In this document: one piece after another, positions 7,636-15,635 of the stretch | How the letters are laid out: the number at the start of each line of letters is the position of its first letter | How positions within the stretch are numbered: the stretch's first letter is position 1 | DNA from: Gammaproteobacteria bacterium | GTDB lineage: Bacteria; Gemmatimonadota; Gemmatimonadetes; Longimicrobiales; Gaopeijiaceae | NCBI GenBank assembly: GCA_028819075.1 | Contig: JAPPMM010000047.1 | Span: forward strand, 1 to 64,000 | Direction of reading: 5' to 3' | Length of the DNA stretch: 64,000 nucleotides | Program-made: the position numbers and the translations under genes | Notes under the pieces: generated by a model | The model's input: only the letters and a program-made list of their open reading frames with translations | Told to the model about the DNA's origin: nothing | Databases searched by the model: none

Positions 7636-8099
7636 AAGACCAGCGTCTCCAGCGCGACGAGGATTCCCAGCGCCAGGCTCACGATGCCACCCAGCTTGAT
7701 CGTCATGCGGTGTTCGAGCGCGCGCATGTCGGATCGCAGGGACTCCTCCATCCGCTGCATGTCCCCCCGGAGCGACTTCTCCATCTGCTCCATATCCCCC
7801 CGGAGCGCCGCTTCCGTCTGCTCCAGGTCCCCGCGAACCCCGGTGATCTCCGCCCGCAGCGACGCCTCGGTCTGCTCCAGGTCCCCGCGCAAAGACGCCA
7901 GGTCCCCGCGCAGCGACGCTTCCAACTGCCGCATTTCACGACGTAGCGCCTCTTCGGTTTCCTTCACATGGCGCTTGGTGGCCAGGCTCTCGTCCACACA
8001 CTGCGCGAAGGTGTCCACGAGCACGCGAGCCTGATCCTCGCTGAAGCCCGCTTCCTGCCGCAGTCTGGTGGCTGCGCTGAGCGTGTCGAAAGCGATCAT
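7632..8099 (-). CDS. DUF1640-like coiled-coil membrane protein
   Basis: This 155-residue protein resembles the CCDC90/DUF1640 type. A short N-terminal helical domain (F-D-T-L-S-A-A-T-R-L) is followed by a long coiled coil (about 45-130) built from near-identical 11-residue units of the form L-R-G-D-L/M-E-Q-T/M-E-x-S/A, and then one C-terminal membrane helix (about 134-154). A purine-rich GGGAG precedes the ATG at 8099, which makes upstream extensions unlikely. It overlaps or abuts the class II aldolase gene. The architecture suggests a membrane-tethered spacer or oligomeriser; its partner is unknown. Confidence 0.75.
   Translation of the reverse strand: MIAFDTLSAATRLRQEAGFSEDQARVLVDTFAQCVDESLATKRHVKETEEALRREMRQLEASLRGDLASLRGDLEQTEASLRAEITGVRGDLEQTEAALRGDMEQMEKSLRGDMQRMEESLRSDMRALEHRMTIKLGGIVSLALGILVALETLVF
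7720..7935 (-). repeat. 33-bp tandem repeats encoding coiled-coil hendecads
   Basis: Within the DUF1640-like gene, imperfect 33-bp units centred on cagGTCCCCGCG or CCCCCGGAGCG (plus-strand sense) recur several times in register with the 11-residue protein repeat. The repeat is coding, not intergenic, and its copy number could vary by slippage or recombination. Confidence 0.6.
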
Positions 8100-8317
8100 G
8101 GTCTCCCTAATGTTGTCGCTTGCTGCCGCAATTGCCAGAACGCGGCCCCAAGGCGAGATCGGCGAGCAATGGGCGATTCGCAATCTGGCAGTCCATTCCC
8201 GGCGTACAAATGGCTGAATGGGACCATTCCGCCGACCGGTCTTGCCGGTACGCTTCCGCGCGCGCATGGTCATGACATGCCCGTCACGCAGCCGTTGTTC
8301 CGCCCTGGAGGCTTGTC

Positions 8318-9178
8318 ATGAGAACATCATCGCTCACCACGTTCGCGCTCGCCTTCGCCGTATCTCTCGCGGCAGCTCCCGCACCGGCCGCCGCGCAGGG
8401 AGAGAACATGGTCGACATGATGGAGTTCGAGCGCCCCATCGCGGCTCTCGACAACATCTGGATCGAAGAATTGACCATGCTCGAGGTCCGGGACGCGCTG
8501 CGCGAGGGCACCAATACCGCTCTCATTCTGACCGGCGGCATCGAGGAGAACGGGCCCTACCTCACCACCGGCAAGCACAACCACGTGCTGCGGGTCATGG
8601 GTGACGCGATCGCGCGCCGACTCGGCAACACCCTGGTCGCGCCCATCGTCACCATCGAGCCGGGCAACCCCGAGACCGCCAGTTCGCCCGGCGGAATCCG
8701 CTTCTCGCAGGAGACCTACCAGGCGGTGCTGCGCGACATGGCGGTCAGCCTCAAGGCCCAGGGGTTCACGCGCATCTTCATGCTGGGCGACAGCGGGGGG
8801 AACCAGCGTGGCCTGGCCGCGGTGGCCACGGAGCTCTCGCAAAGATGGGCGGACGAAAATGTCGTGATCGCCCACATCCGCGAGTACTACAACTACGGCG
8901 ACGTGCTGACCTATCAGCGCGAGGAACTCGGGATCGACGAGGATCCCCGGCTTGAAGGCCTCCACGACGACTACTACATCACGTCGATCATCATGAACGA
9001 CGATCCGCAGCATGTGCGGCTCCAGCAACGCATCGCGGCCGACAAGGCGTCGATCAACGGCATCAGCATCCTGCCAGCCGAGCGGACGATCGAGCACGGC
9101 AGGAGGCTGATCGAGTTCCGCACCGATGCGACCGTGGAGGCGATTCACAGGGTGCTGATGGCGGCTCGCGGTGGGTGA
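8318..9178 (+). CDS. secreted creatininase-family protein with altered metal site
   Basis: The 286-residue protein has a signal peptide (cleavage near A-A-A-Q at about 27) and the creatininase fold. Where classical members read E-Q-H-G-P-H-L-P-x-x-x-D this one has E-E-N-G-P-Y-L-T-T-G-K-H. Where they read N-G-H-G-G-N it has G-D-S-G-G-N. One Glu and the G-G-N core are kept, but the usual His/Asp metal ligands are replaced by Asn, His and Ser. Creatininases hydrolyse cyclic amides, and relatives act on formamides and similar bonds. The substitutions suggest a different metal arrangement or substrate. Divergent from the coiled-coil gene at 8099, it is followed by the palindromes controlling or preceding the BNR protein gene. 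Confidence 0.78.
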   Translation: MRTSSLTTFALAFAVSLAAAPAPAAAQGENMVDMMEFERPIAALDNIWIEELTMLEVRDALREGTNTALILTGGIEENGPYLTTGKHNHVLRVMGDAIARRLGNTLVAPIVTIEPGNPETASSPGGIRFSQETYQAVLRDMAVSLKAQGFTRIFMLGDSGGNQRGLAAVATELSQRWADENVVIAHIREYYNYGDVLTYQREELGIDEDPRLEGLHDDYYITSIIMNDDPQHVRLQQRIAADKASINGISILPAERTIEHGRRLIEFRTDATVEAIHRVLMAARGG

Positions 9179-9180
9179 AG

Positions 9181-9197
9181 TCTGCCATTATGGCAGA
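9181..9197. promoter_or_regulatory. 17-bp palindrome, copy 1 (operator-like)
   Basis: TCTGCCATTATGGCAGA is a perfect dyad with 7-bp arms and a 3-bp centre. It begins 3 bases after the creatininase-like stop codon. It is followed by GTTTTCGG, which is also shared in part with copy 2. A dimeric regulator binding here is inferred. Confidence 0.5.
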
Positions 9198-9232
9198 GTT
9201 TTCGGTGTTGGCCGCCTCAGAAGCCTTCATCT

Positions 9233-9249
9233 TCTGACATTTTGGCAGA
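9233..9249. promoter_or_regulatory. 17-bp palindrome, copy 2 (operator-like)
   Basis: TCTGACATTTTGGCAGA matches copy 1 at 15 of 17 positions and lies exactly 52 bp downstream of it, about five helical turns, so both sites would face the same side of the DNA. It is followed by CTTTTCGC. The TGGCA (9243-9247) with GC at 9256-9257 also matches the GG-N10-GC spacing of sigma54 promoters, a weaker alternative reading. Confidence 0.5.
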
Positions 9250-9293
9250 CTTTTCGCGATTCTCGGTGCTTCCAATCCGGTGGAGCCAGGACC

Positions 9294-12200
9294 ATGACCG
9301 TATCCCGTAAGACCGCATCCATGGGCGTTTTCCGCATGATCGCGCCCGCCGCCGCAGTTGGCTTCGCGCTGGTCGCACTCCTCGCGCTCCCGACAGTCCC
9401 GCTCTCCGCCCAGGAGGTCCCGGAAGAACATCTGAGCGGCCTCCGCTTCCGCCACATCGGCCCGGTGGGCAACCGGCTCGCGTCGGTGGTGGGAGTGCCC
9501 GGCAACCGGAGTATCTACTTCGCGGGAGCGGCCAGCGGCGGCATCTGGCGAACCGAGGACGCAGGGCTCAACTGGGAACCGGTGTTCGACGACCAGCCCG
9601 TGCACTCCATCGGCGCGCTCGCGGTGGCGCCCAGCGACCACGCCATCGTGTGGGCGGGGACGGGCGAGTCGTCCATCCGGTCGAACGTCTCCATCGGCAA
9701 CGGCATGTGGAAGTCCACCGACGGCGGCGACTCGTGGGCGCACGTGGGGCTGGAAGGGACGGGGCGGGTCGGCCGCATCCTCATCCATCCCGCCGATCCG
9801 GACATCGTCTACGTCGCCGCGCTGGGGCACGCGTACCAGCCGTCCGAGGATCGGGGCGTGTACCGCACCCTCGACGGGGGCGAGAGCTGGGAGCGGGTGC
9901 TGTTCGTCGACCCGGGGGCGGGCGCATACGAAATGGTGATGGACCCGAACAACCCGCGGAAGATCGTGGCCAGCATGTGGGACCTGGACCTCAAGACCTG
10001 GAAGCGGGACAGCGGGGGCCCCGCGAGCGGCATCCACGTGACCATGGACGGGGGCGACACCTGGCGCGAGATCGAGGGCAACGGCCTCCCCACGCGCCGC
10101 ATCGGCAAGATCGGGCTCTGCATGTCGGCGTCCGATTCCGACCGCATCTACGCCCTTATCGAGACGGGAGACGGGGTGCCCATCGACGGCGAGGATACCG
10201 ACTCGGGCGAACTCTGGAGCACGAGCGACGGGGGTGACAGCTGGCGCCTTGCCTCATACAGCCATGACCTCGCCACGCGCCAGGCCTATTACACGCGCTG
10301 CGGCGTGGCGCCCGACGACCGCGACGAGGTCTACTTCCTGTCGTCCAGCTACAGCGTGAGCCGGAACGGCGGCGAGACCCACGAGACCACCAACTTCCTC
10401 TTCGCCGGGGACGCGCCCGGATGGGACCATCACGACATCTGGAGCGACCCACTGAACGCCGACCGGATCGCAGTCGCCCACGACGGCGGATTCTCGGTCA
10501 GCGAGAACCGGGGACGCTCCTGGTTCCGGGTGCAGTTGCCGATCGCGCAGATGTACCACGTGACCGCCGACAACGCGATCCCGTACAACGTGCTCGGCAA
10601 CCGCCAGGACGGTCCTTCATTCCGGGGCCCCTCCAACTCGCGCATGGGCGGGCTCTTCTCGAACGGGCGCATCCCGCGCGGCGAGTGGCGCGGCGTGGGC
10701 GGTGGCGAGAGCGGATTCGCGACCCCCGATCCGCGCGATCCCAACATCGTGTGGTCGAGTGCGTCCGGTGCCGGAGCCGCGGGCGGGATCGTGGTGCGCC
10801 ACGATGTCGCCAGGGGACAGTTCCGCGACGTCGAGGTATGGCCCATGTCCACATTGGGATGGCCGGCGGAGGACATGCGCTTCCGCTTCCAGTGGACCTT
10901 CCCGCTGCTGCTCTCGCCGCATGATCCCAACACCCTCTACGTCACCAGCCAGCACGTCCATCGCACCCGCAACAACGGGCAGAGCTGGGAGGTGATCAGC
11001 CCGGACCTCTCCACCAACAACAAGTCCCGGCAGACCATCTCCGGAGGACTGACCCCGGACAACATCGGCGTGGAGTTCTGCTGCGTGATCTACGCCTTCG
11101 ACGAATCGCCGGTGGAGGCGGGCGTCCTGTGGGCGGGCACCAACGACGGGCTCATGCAGGTGAGCCGCGACAACGGAGCCAGCTGGACCAACGTGACCGA
11201 AAACATCCCCGATCTGCCCCCCGACGGCGTTGTGCGCAGCATCGACGCCTCGCGCTGGGACGCGGGACGCGCCTACATCACCATCGAGCACCACCAGGTG
11301 GGCGACTTCGAGGCGCGCGCCTACCGCACCGACGACTTCGGTGAGAGCTGGACGCGGATCACCGACGGGGTCGATAACTATCCCGTCGACTATACGCGGT
11401 ATCTGCTGGAGGACGCGGTGCGCCCGGGGCTGCTCTACCTGGGAACCGAGAGCTCGCTCTACATCAGCTACGACGACGGCGACAGCTGGCAGCGCTTCAT
11501 GCCGGGCCTGCCGCCGACGCCGTACTACGGCATCTTCCAGCAGGAGCACTTCAACGACCTGGTGATCGGGACGTACGGGCGCGGCTACTGGATCCTGGAC
11601 GACCTGGGGCCGGTGCAGCAACTGACCGACGAGGTGTCCGCGTCGTCCGCGCACCTCTTCGAGCCGCGCAACGCCTACCGCTTCCGCCCCGTGACCGAGC
11701 CCGCGACCATGCTGGACGACTGGTCCGACGGCGAGAACCCTGAGGGCGAGGCCCCGCTGACCTACTGGCTGGGCGAGGGCGCCGGCACGGTGCAGCTCCG
11801 CATCGACGATAGCGCGGGAGAGGAAGTCACGACCCTGGACGGCACCAGCAGCGCGGGCTTCAACCGCGTGTGGTGGGACCTGACCGGCGACGGGCCCACC
11901 GAGATCCGCCTGCGCACGAAGCCGCTGTATTCGGACTGGTTCCCGATGCCGGACGAGGGCTATCGCGTGGGCGGTGGGGGCTTCGGTGGGGGCGGCGGGC
12001 CGCTCCAGCCGCCGGGCACCTACATGGTGACTCTGCTCGTCGACGATGAAGAGATGGGCAGCCAGACGCTGACCGTGTTGAAGGATCCCAACTCGGAAGG
12101 GTCGCTCGCCGACATCGCGGCGCAGACCGAGCTGGTGCGGGAGATCATGGCCGACCGCAACCGCGCAGCGGACATGGTGAACCGCATCGAGCTATTGCGC

Positions 12201-12557
12201 CGCCAGATCTACGACCTGCGGCCGGTTCTGGAGGAGGAAGAGGGCGCGGAGGATCTGATCGAGGCCGGGGAAGCGCTGGACGCCGCCCTCATAGAGGTGG
12301 AGCACGAGCTGATCCAGCTGATCGACACCGGGAGCGACGGGGTGCGCTGGCCATCGAAGATCGTGGGGAGGCTGCGTTACCTGCAGGGAGCGGTCGCGAC
12401 GGCGGACTTCCGGCCGACGGACCAGCACGCGGAGGTGTCGCAGGTGCTGAGGGTGCAGCTGGGGGAGGTGGAGGAGGCGCTTCAGGAGGTGTTGGCAGAG
12501 GACCTGGAGAACTTCAACAGGATGCTGCAGCAGAGGATCGGGAGGGTGATTACGTGA
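9294..12557 (+). CDS. secreted BNR/VPS10-like beta-propeller protein (1)
   Basis: This is a 1087-residue exoprotein. The ATG at 9294 gives a signal peptide ending near P-L-S-A-Q. The mature protein starts with the L-R-F-R-H-I-G-P-V-G-N-R segment typical of the sortilin-like glycosyl-hydrolase-annotated family. It then carries many Asp-box (BNR) motifs, S-x-D-G-G-x-S-W, from about residue 80 to 730 (for example S-T-D-G-G-D-S-W and T-N-D-G-L), forming one or two beta-propellers. A beta-sandwich region with a Gly-rich loop (near residues 895-903) and a helical C-terminal region (about 940-1087) follow. No hydrolase residue pattern can be assigned. The family probably binds proteins or glycans at the cell surface. 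A homologue lies at 28360-31461. Confidence 0.85.
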   Translation: MTVSRKTASMGVFRMIAPAAAVGFALVALLALPTVPLSAQEVPEEHLSGLRFRHIGPVGNRLASVVGVPGNRSIYFAGAASGGIWRTEDAGLNWEPVFDDQPVHSIGALAVAPSDHAIVWAGTGESSIRSNVSIGNGMWKSTDGGDSWAHVGLEGTGRVGRILIHPADPDIVYVAALGHAYQPSEDRGVYRTLDGGESWERVLFVDPGAGAYEMVMDPNNPRKIVASMWDLDLKTWKRDSGGPASGIHVTMDGGDTWREIEGNGLPTRRIGKIGLCMSASDSDRIYALIETGDGVPIDGEDTDSGELWSTSDGGDSWRLASYSHDLATRQAYYTRCGVAPDDRDEVYFLSSSYSVSRNGGETHETTNFLFAGDAPGWDHHDIWSDPLNADRIAVAHDGGFSVSENRGRSWFRVQLPIAQMYHVTADNAIPYNVLGNRQDGPSFRGPSNSRMGGLFSNGRIPRGEWRGVGGGESGFATPDPRDPNIVWSSASGAGAAGGIVVRHDVARGQFRDVEVWPMSTLGWPAEDMRFRFQWTFPLLLSPHDPNTLYVTSQHVHRTRNNGQSWEVISPDLSTNNKSRQTISGGLTPDNIGVEFCCVIYAFDESPVEAGVLWAGTNDGLMQVSRDNGASWTNVTENIPDLPPDGVVRSIDASRWDAGRAYITIEHHQVGDFEARAYRTDDFGESWTRITDGVDNYPVDYTRYLLEDAVRPGLLYLGTESSLYISYDDGDSWQRFMPGLPPTPYYGIFQQEHFNDLVIGTYGRGYWILDDLGPVQQLTDEVSASSAHLFEPRNAYRFRPVTEPATMLDDWSDGENPEGEAPLTYWLGEGAGTVQLRIDDSAGEEVTTLDGTSSAGFNRVWWDLTGDGPTEIRLRTKPLYSDWFPMPDEGYRVGGGGFGGGGGPLQPPGTYMVTLLVDDEEMGSQTLTVLKDPNSEGSLADIAAQTELVREIMADRNRAADMVNRIELLRRQIYDLRPVLEEEEGAEDLIEAGEALDAALIEVEHELIQLIDTGSDGVRWPSKIVGRLRYLQGAVATADFRPTDQHAEVSQVLRVQLGEVEEALQEVLAEDLENFNRMLQQRIGRVIT

Positions 12558-12580
12558 GTTGATGCCGTTGGCCTGCCGGC

Positions 12581-13522
12581 TTAACCGCGGAACCGGTTCT
12601 GGTTGTGCCACTCCAGGTAGTCCCGACCTGGCCGATGCTTGGCGCGGGTAGGAACCCACAACCCCTTCCCATGCAGCTTGTAGTAGTTCTCGCCGTCATC
12701 GAAGTCGGTGTGGATGTGTTTGCTGACTTCGAAGTGGTGGTCCGGCGTGACGGTCACGTAACCTGCGTCGAAGAGCCTGTGCACATCGGACCGAAGCAGC
12801 ATTCCGTTCTGGATGTAGTTCTCCGGGACCTCGCTGAAAGGCTGGATGTGGGCCGCGTCGAGAGCCGGAAGCGCCTTCTCGCGCGTTAGTGCGCACTGGC
12901 GCTCGTATACGTCGGTGACGACGCTTCGGAAGATCCCCTGTCCCACTCGATGCCTCACCGGCACGGGATCGGCATAGCCTCCCGGGAGATCCAGCCAGCC
13001 TTCGGGCTTCGGTTCCGCCACGATGGTTCCGTGGAGGCGATCGGTCACCTGCCTCCATAGCTCGCGCCCGATGCCGGTCCGCAAGTCGTATCCCTTCCCC
13101 CGCTGAATGCTTGGAGCCCAATCGGTGGGCTGGCGAAACCAGTCCTTCTCATCCCAGAAGAAAGGTTCAGCCAGGAGGATGCACCCGATCACGTAGTTCG
13201 ATGACCGCGGACGATCCCTGCGGAGATGAGCGGTGCGGTGCCGAACCGCGTCAAGGCTCGGAGCACCGTTCTTCTCCCCGAACGCCTGCCATGCCAAGCC
13301 GATCGGGAGTTCGGTGTAGTGCTCGAAGAACCCGCCGCCGGCGATCACGTTGTGCGGGCTCTTCAGCTTGAACAGCAACGGTTGGCCTCGAGTGAGCACG
13401 CGGAAGTGACCACCCCAAGGCTTCGGAGTCCAGAAGTTGACTTCGTCTACCTGCTCGCGACGAGAAAGCCCTCTGAGGTGATCGAACCAATTCTTGTCCG
13501 TGACAGCTGCGTATGCGTTCAA
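12581..13522 (-). CDS. HNH endonuclease with N-terminal PUA/EVE-like domain
   Basis: The 313-residue protein starts at TTG 13522. The C-terminal part holds an HNH nuclease of the HNH_2 type: C-A-L-T-R-E-K-A, then D-A-A-H-I-Q-P-F-S and N-G-M-L-L-R-S-D-V-H-R-L-F-D. The N-terminal 110 residues (N-F-W-T-P-K-P-W, G-Q-P-L-L-F-K-L-K and G-G-G-F-F-E) look like the beta-barrel of EVE/PUA-like readers that bind modified bases. Such reader-HNH fusions act as modification-dependent restriction enzymes; that role is inferred. It converges on the BNR gene with 23 bases between stops and has no methyltransferase neighbour, which fits a type IV-like enzyme. Confidence 0.75.
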   Translation of the reverse strand: MNAYAAVTDKNWFDHLRGLSRREQVDEVNFWTPKPWGGHFRVLTRGQPLLFKLKSPHNVIAGGGFFEHYTELPIGLAWQAFGEKNGAPSLDAVRHRTAHLRRDRPRSSNYVIGCILLAEPFFWDEKDWFRQPTDWAPSIQRGKGYDLRTGIGRELWRQVTDRLHGTIVAEPKPEGWLDLPGGYADPVPVRHRVGQGIFRSVVTDVYERQCALTREKALPALDAAHIQPFSEVPENYIQNGMLLRSDVHRLFDAGYVTVTPDHHFEVSKHIHTDFDDGENYYKLHGKGLWVPTRAKHRPGRDYLEWHNQNRFRG

Positions 13523-13708
13523 GGCTGAGTCGTCGGTCGCCGTGGCGGAAGCCTCAAGAGCCGGGGATGGCGTAGTTGTAGCAATCTACGCGTCTCAGGC
13601 TCATCCCGCCCCGCCGTTTGTCCGGCCCATCCCCACCCCCGTAACTTGCTCGTATGCCCGTTGGAATCCTGCCGGCCTCGATGCACGCGGCCGGCGAGGT
13701 GGATGCGC

Positions 13709-14539
13709 ATGGCTGAACCGATATCCGCAACGCCCCTCTTCCGCCGCATCCTGCGCGAGCCGACATCCCACTTCGTGCTGCTGGCGGCAGTGCTGTTCGG
13801 CGCGAACGCGGCGCTCGAGTCGTGGCGCGGCAACGTCATCACGATCGATCGCGTGCAGATCGAGGTCCGGATCGCGGAACTGGAAGCGCTGCGCGGCGCT
13901 CCGCTTAGCCCGGAGGAGCGGCAGCTCGTCGAGGATGCGTACATCGACGAGCAGGTTCTCGTGCGCGAGGCTCTCGACATGGGGCTCGAAGCCGATCGCC
14001 GGATCGACGACATCCTGGTGCAGAAGATGCTTCACGTCCTGAGCGGGGACGTCATCCAGCCCACGGAAGACGAGCTCAGGGATTTCTACGAGGCGAACCG
14101 GACGAGCTACACGCCCGAGCCGACACTCACCATCGAGGAGGTCGTCATTGCCGCGGGCTTGGGGGCGGCTGGAGACCTGGTGGGTCGGCTGCAGGCCGGC
14201 GTTTCCGCCCAGGAGCTCGCCGACAATACCGACGTGCGAGCGTCCGTGTTGCGCCAAGTGACCGGCGGCGACCTGAGGAGGCTGTTCGGGCCTGTGACGG
14301 CCGAACTCATCCTCAGTGCGAACACCGAAGGCTGGATCGGGCCTCACGAGACGGTTCGCGGCCAGCACTGGTTCCGGATCGTCGAGCGCGCCACTCCAGA
14401 GCTTCCGCCCCTCGAAAGCGTGCGCGAGAGAGTACGTCTCGACTGGGTCGCCGATCAGGAAGCCGCGCGGCTCGACCAGGCGGTCGGGGGGCTGCGCGAG
14501 CGCTACAACATCGTCATCGACGAGCCGGAGGGACGATGA
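13709..14539 (+). CDS. membrane-anchored PpiC/SurA-type peptidyl-prolyl isomerase
   Basis: This 276-residue protein has one membrane helix (about 18-33) and a SurA_N-like helical region (about 40-130) with P-L-S-P-E-E-R-Q-L-V-E-D-A-Y-I-D-E-Q-V-L. A parvulin-like domain (about 130-240) ends in G-W-I-G-P and W-F-R-I-V-E. GAGG at 13696-13699 favours ATG 13709 (ATG 13703 is also possible). It overlaps the downstream HupE/UreJ-like gene by 4 bases (ATGA), so the two proteins probably act together, with this one folding or escorting its partner's exported part. Confidence 0.8.
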   Translation: MAEPISATPLFRRILREPTSHFVLLAAVLFGANAALESWRGNVITIDRVQIEVRIAELEALRGAPLSPEERQLVEDAYIDEQVLVREALDMGLEADRRIDDILVQKMLHVLSGDVIQPTEDELRDFYEANRTSYTPEPTLTIEEVVIAAGLGAAGDLVGRLQAGVSAQELADNTDVRASVLRQVTGGDLRRLFGPVTAELILSANTEGWIGPHETVRGQHWFRIVERATPELPPLESVRERVRLDWVADQEAARLDQAVGGLRERYNIVIDEPEGR

Positions 14540-15618
14540 CGAAAGCCGTTGGCCTCGCGGCGGTCCTTGCGCTCATCGTCGCGTCCTCGACGCCGGCGCC
14601 CGGCTATGAGGCGGACTTCACGCGGACGACCGCGCCGCGCCCTGCCGCGGCCACCGCCCCTGCCCCCCTCCCCACCCACGACGTGGACGTGACCTCGGTC
14701 GCCCGCGTCTACCTGGACCAGATCGGCGATGCCCGGTACGTATTCTCCATCGTCGATACCCAGGTGTCGCCCATCATCGACCTGCGCGGGGTGCTGCCGG
14801 AGCGCTGCACGCCGATTGGCTCGGAGGACGCGGGCGTGCTCGTGAGCGCGGGCTTCGCGTTCGAATGCGCCTCCGAACTGACGTTCGACGACAGCCTGGA
14901 GCTGCCCTGGTCGCTGGCCGGCGTGGTCGCGCTCGTGCGCTGGAGCGACGGCTCCCAGGCGTCGGCCTACTTCCGCGGCGATGGCCGCTCGGTCCCCATC
15001 CGGCTGGCGGATCTGCGCGCGGGAGGCGGGACGACCGGCCGACTCGCGGGCACGTACTTCATTCTCGGGGGGGAGCACATCCTCTTCGGGATCGATCACC
15101 TGCTTTTCGTGCTGGGACTGCTCCTGCTCGTTGGGGGATTCTGGTCGCTGGTCAAGACCATCACCTCCTTCACCTTGGCGCACAGCATCACGCTGGGGCT
15201 GGCGGTGCTCGGCTACGTGCCCGTGGATCGCGCACCGGTCGAAGCCGCGATCGCCCTCTCCATCGTGCTGCTGGCCCGCGAGATCGTGGTCGGGCGCCAG
15301 GGCCAAGAGAGCCTCGTGCACCGGTATCCGTGGCTGGTGGCCTTCGTTTTCGGGCTGCTGCACGGGCTGGGATTCGCCGGCGCTCTCGGCGAGATCGGGC
15401 TCAGGTCCAGCGACGTTCCGGTCGCCCTTCTCTTCTTCAACCTGGGCGTCGAGGCGGGACAGCTCGCGTTCGTCGTGGCGCTGATCGCGCTGGCGAAGAT
15501 CGCTGGACGGGCAAAACGCTTCGCTGTGCAACGGGTCGAGCCCGCCCTCGGATATGCCCTGGGCGCCTTCGCCACCTTCTGGTTCCTGGATCGCCTTCCG
15601 GCGCTATGGGGTGCGTAA
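14536..15618 (+). CDS. HupE/UreJ_2-family membrane protein
   Basis: The 360-residue protein has a signal peptide, a periplasmic domain (about 25-165) and a C-terminal membrane part with about six helices. It carries the HupE/UreJ_2 signatures G-I-D-H-L-L-F-V-L-G-L, T-S-F-T-L-A-H-S-I-T-L and H-G-L-G-F-A-G-A-L. HupE/UreJ relatives move nickel or other divalent metals, the conserved His/Asp lining the path. This subfamily often pairs with a PpiC-like gene, as here. There is no urease or hydrogenase gene nearby, so the substrate is open. The stop is followed 17 bases later by the next gene, suggesting an operon. Confidence 0.82.
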   Translation: MTKAVGLAAVLALIVASSTPAPGYEADFTRTTAPRPAAATAPAPLPTHDVDVTSVARVYLDQIGDARYVFSIVDTQVSPIIDLRGVLPERCTPIGSEDAGVLVSAGFAFECASELTFDDSLELPWSLAGVVALVRWSDGSQASAYFRGDGRSVPIRLADLRAGGGTTGRLAGTYFILGGEHILFGIDHLLFVLGLLLLVGGFWSLVKTITSFTLAHSITLGLAVLGYVPVDRAPVEAAIALSIVLLAREIVVGRQGQESLVHRYPWLVAFVFGLLHGLGFAGALGEIGLRSSDVPVALLFFNLGVEAGQLAFVVALIALAKIAGRAKRFAVQRVEPALGYALGAFATFWFLDRLPALWGA

Positions 15619-15635
15619 CGATATCGGAGGAAACC

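Noticed and set aside
9233-9257. Sigma54 promoter upstream of the BNR gene
   Set aside because: The GG-N10-GC spacing is present but the -12 half (TCGC) is poor and copy 1 has GG instead of GC; the palindrome reading explains more bases.
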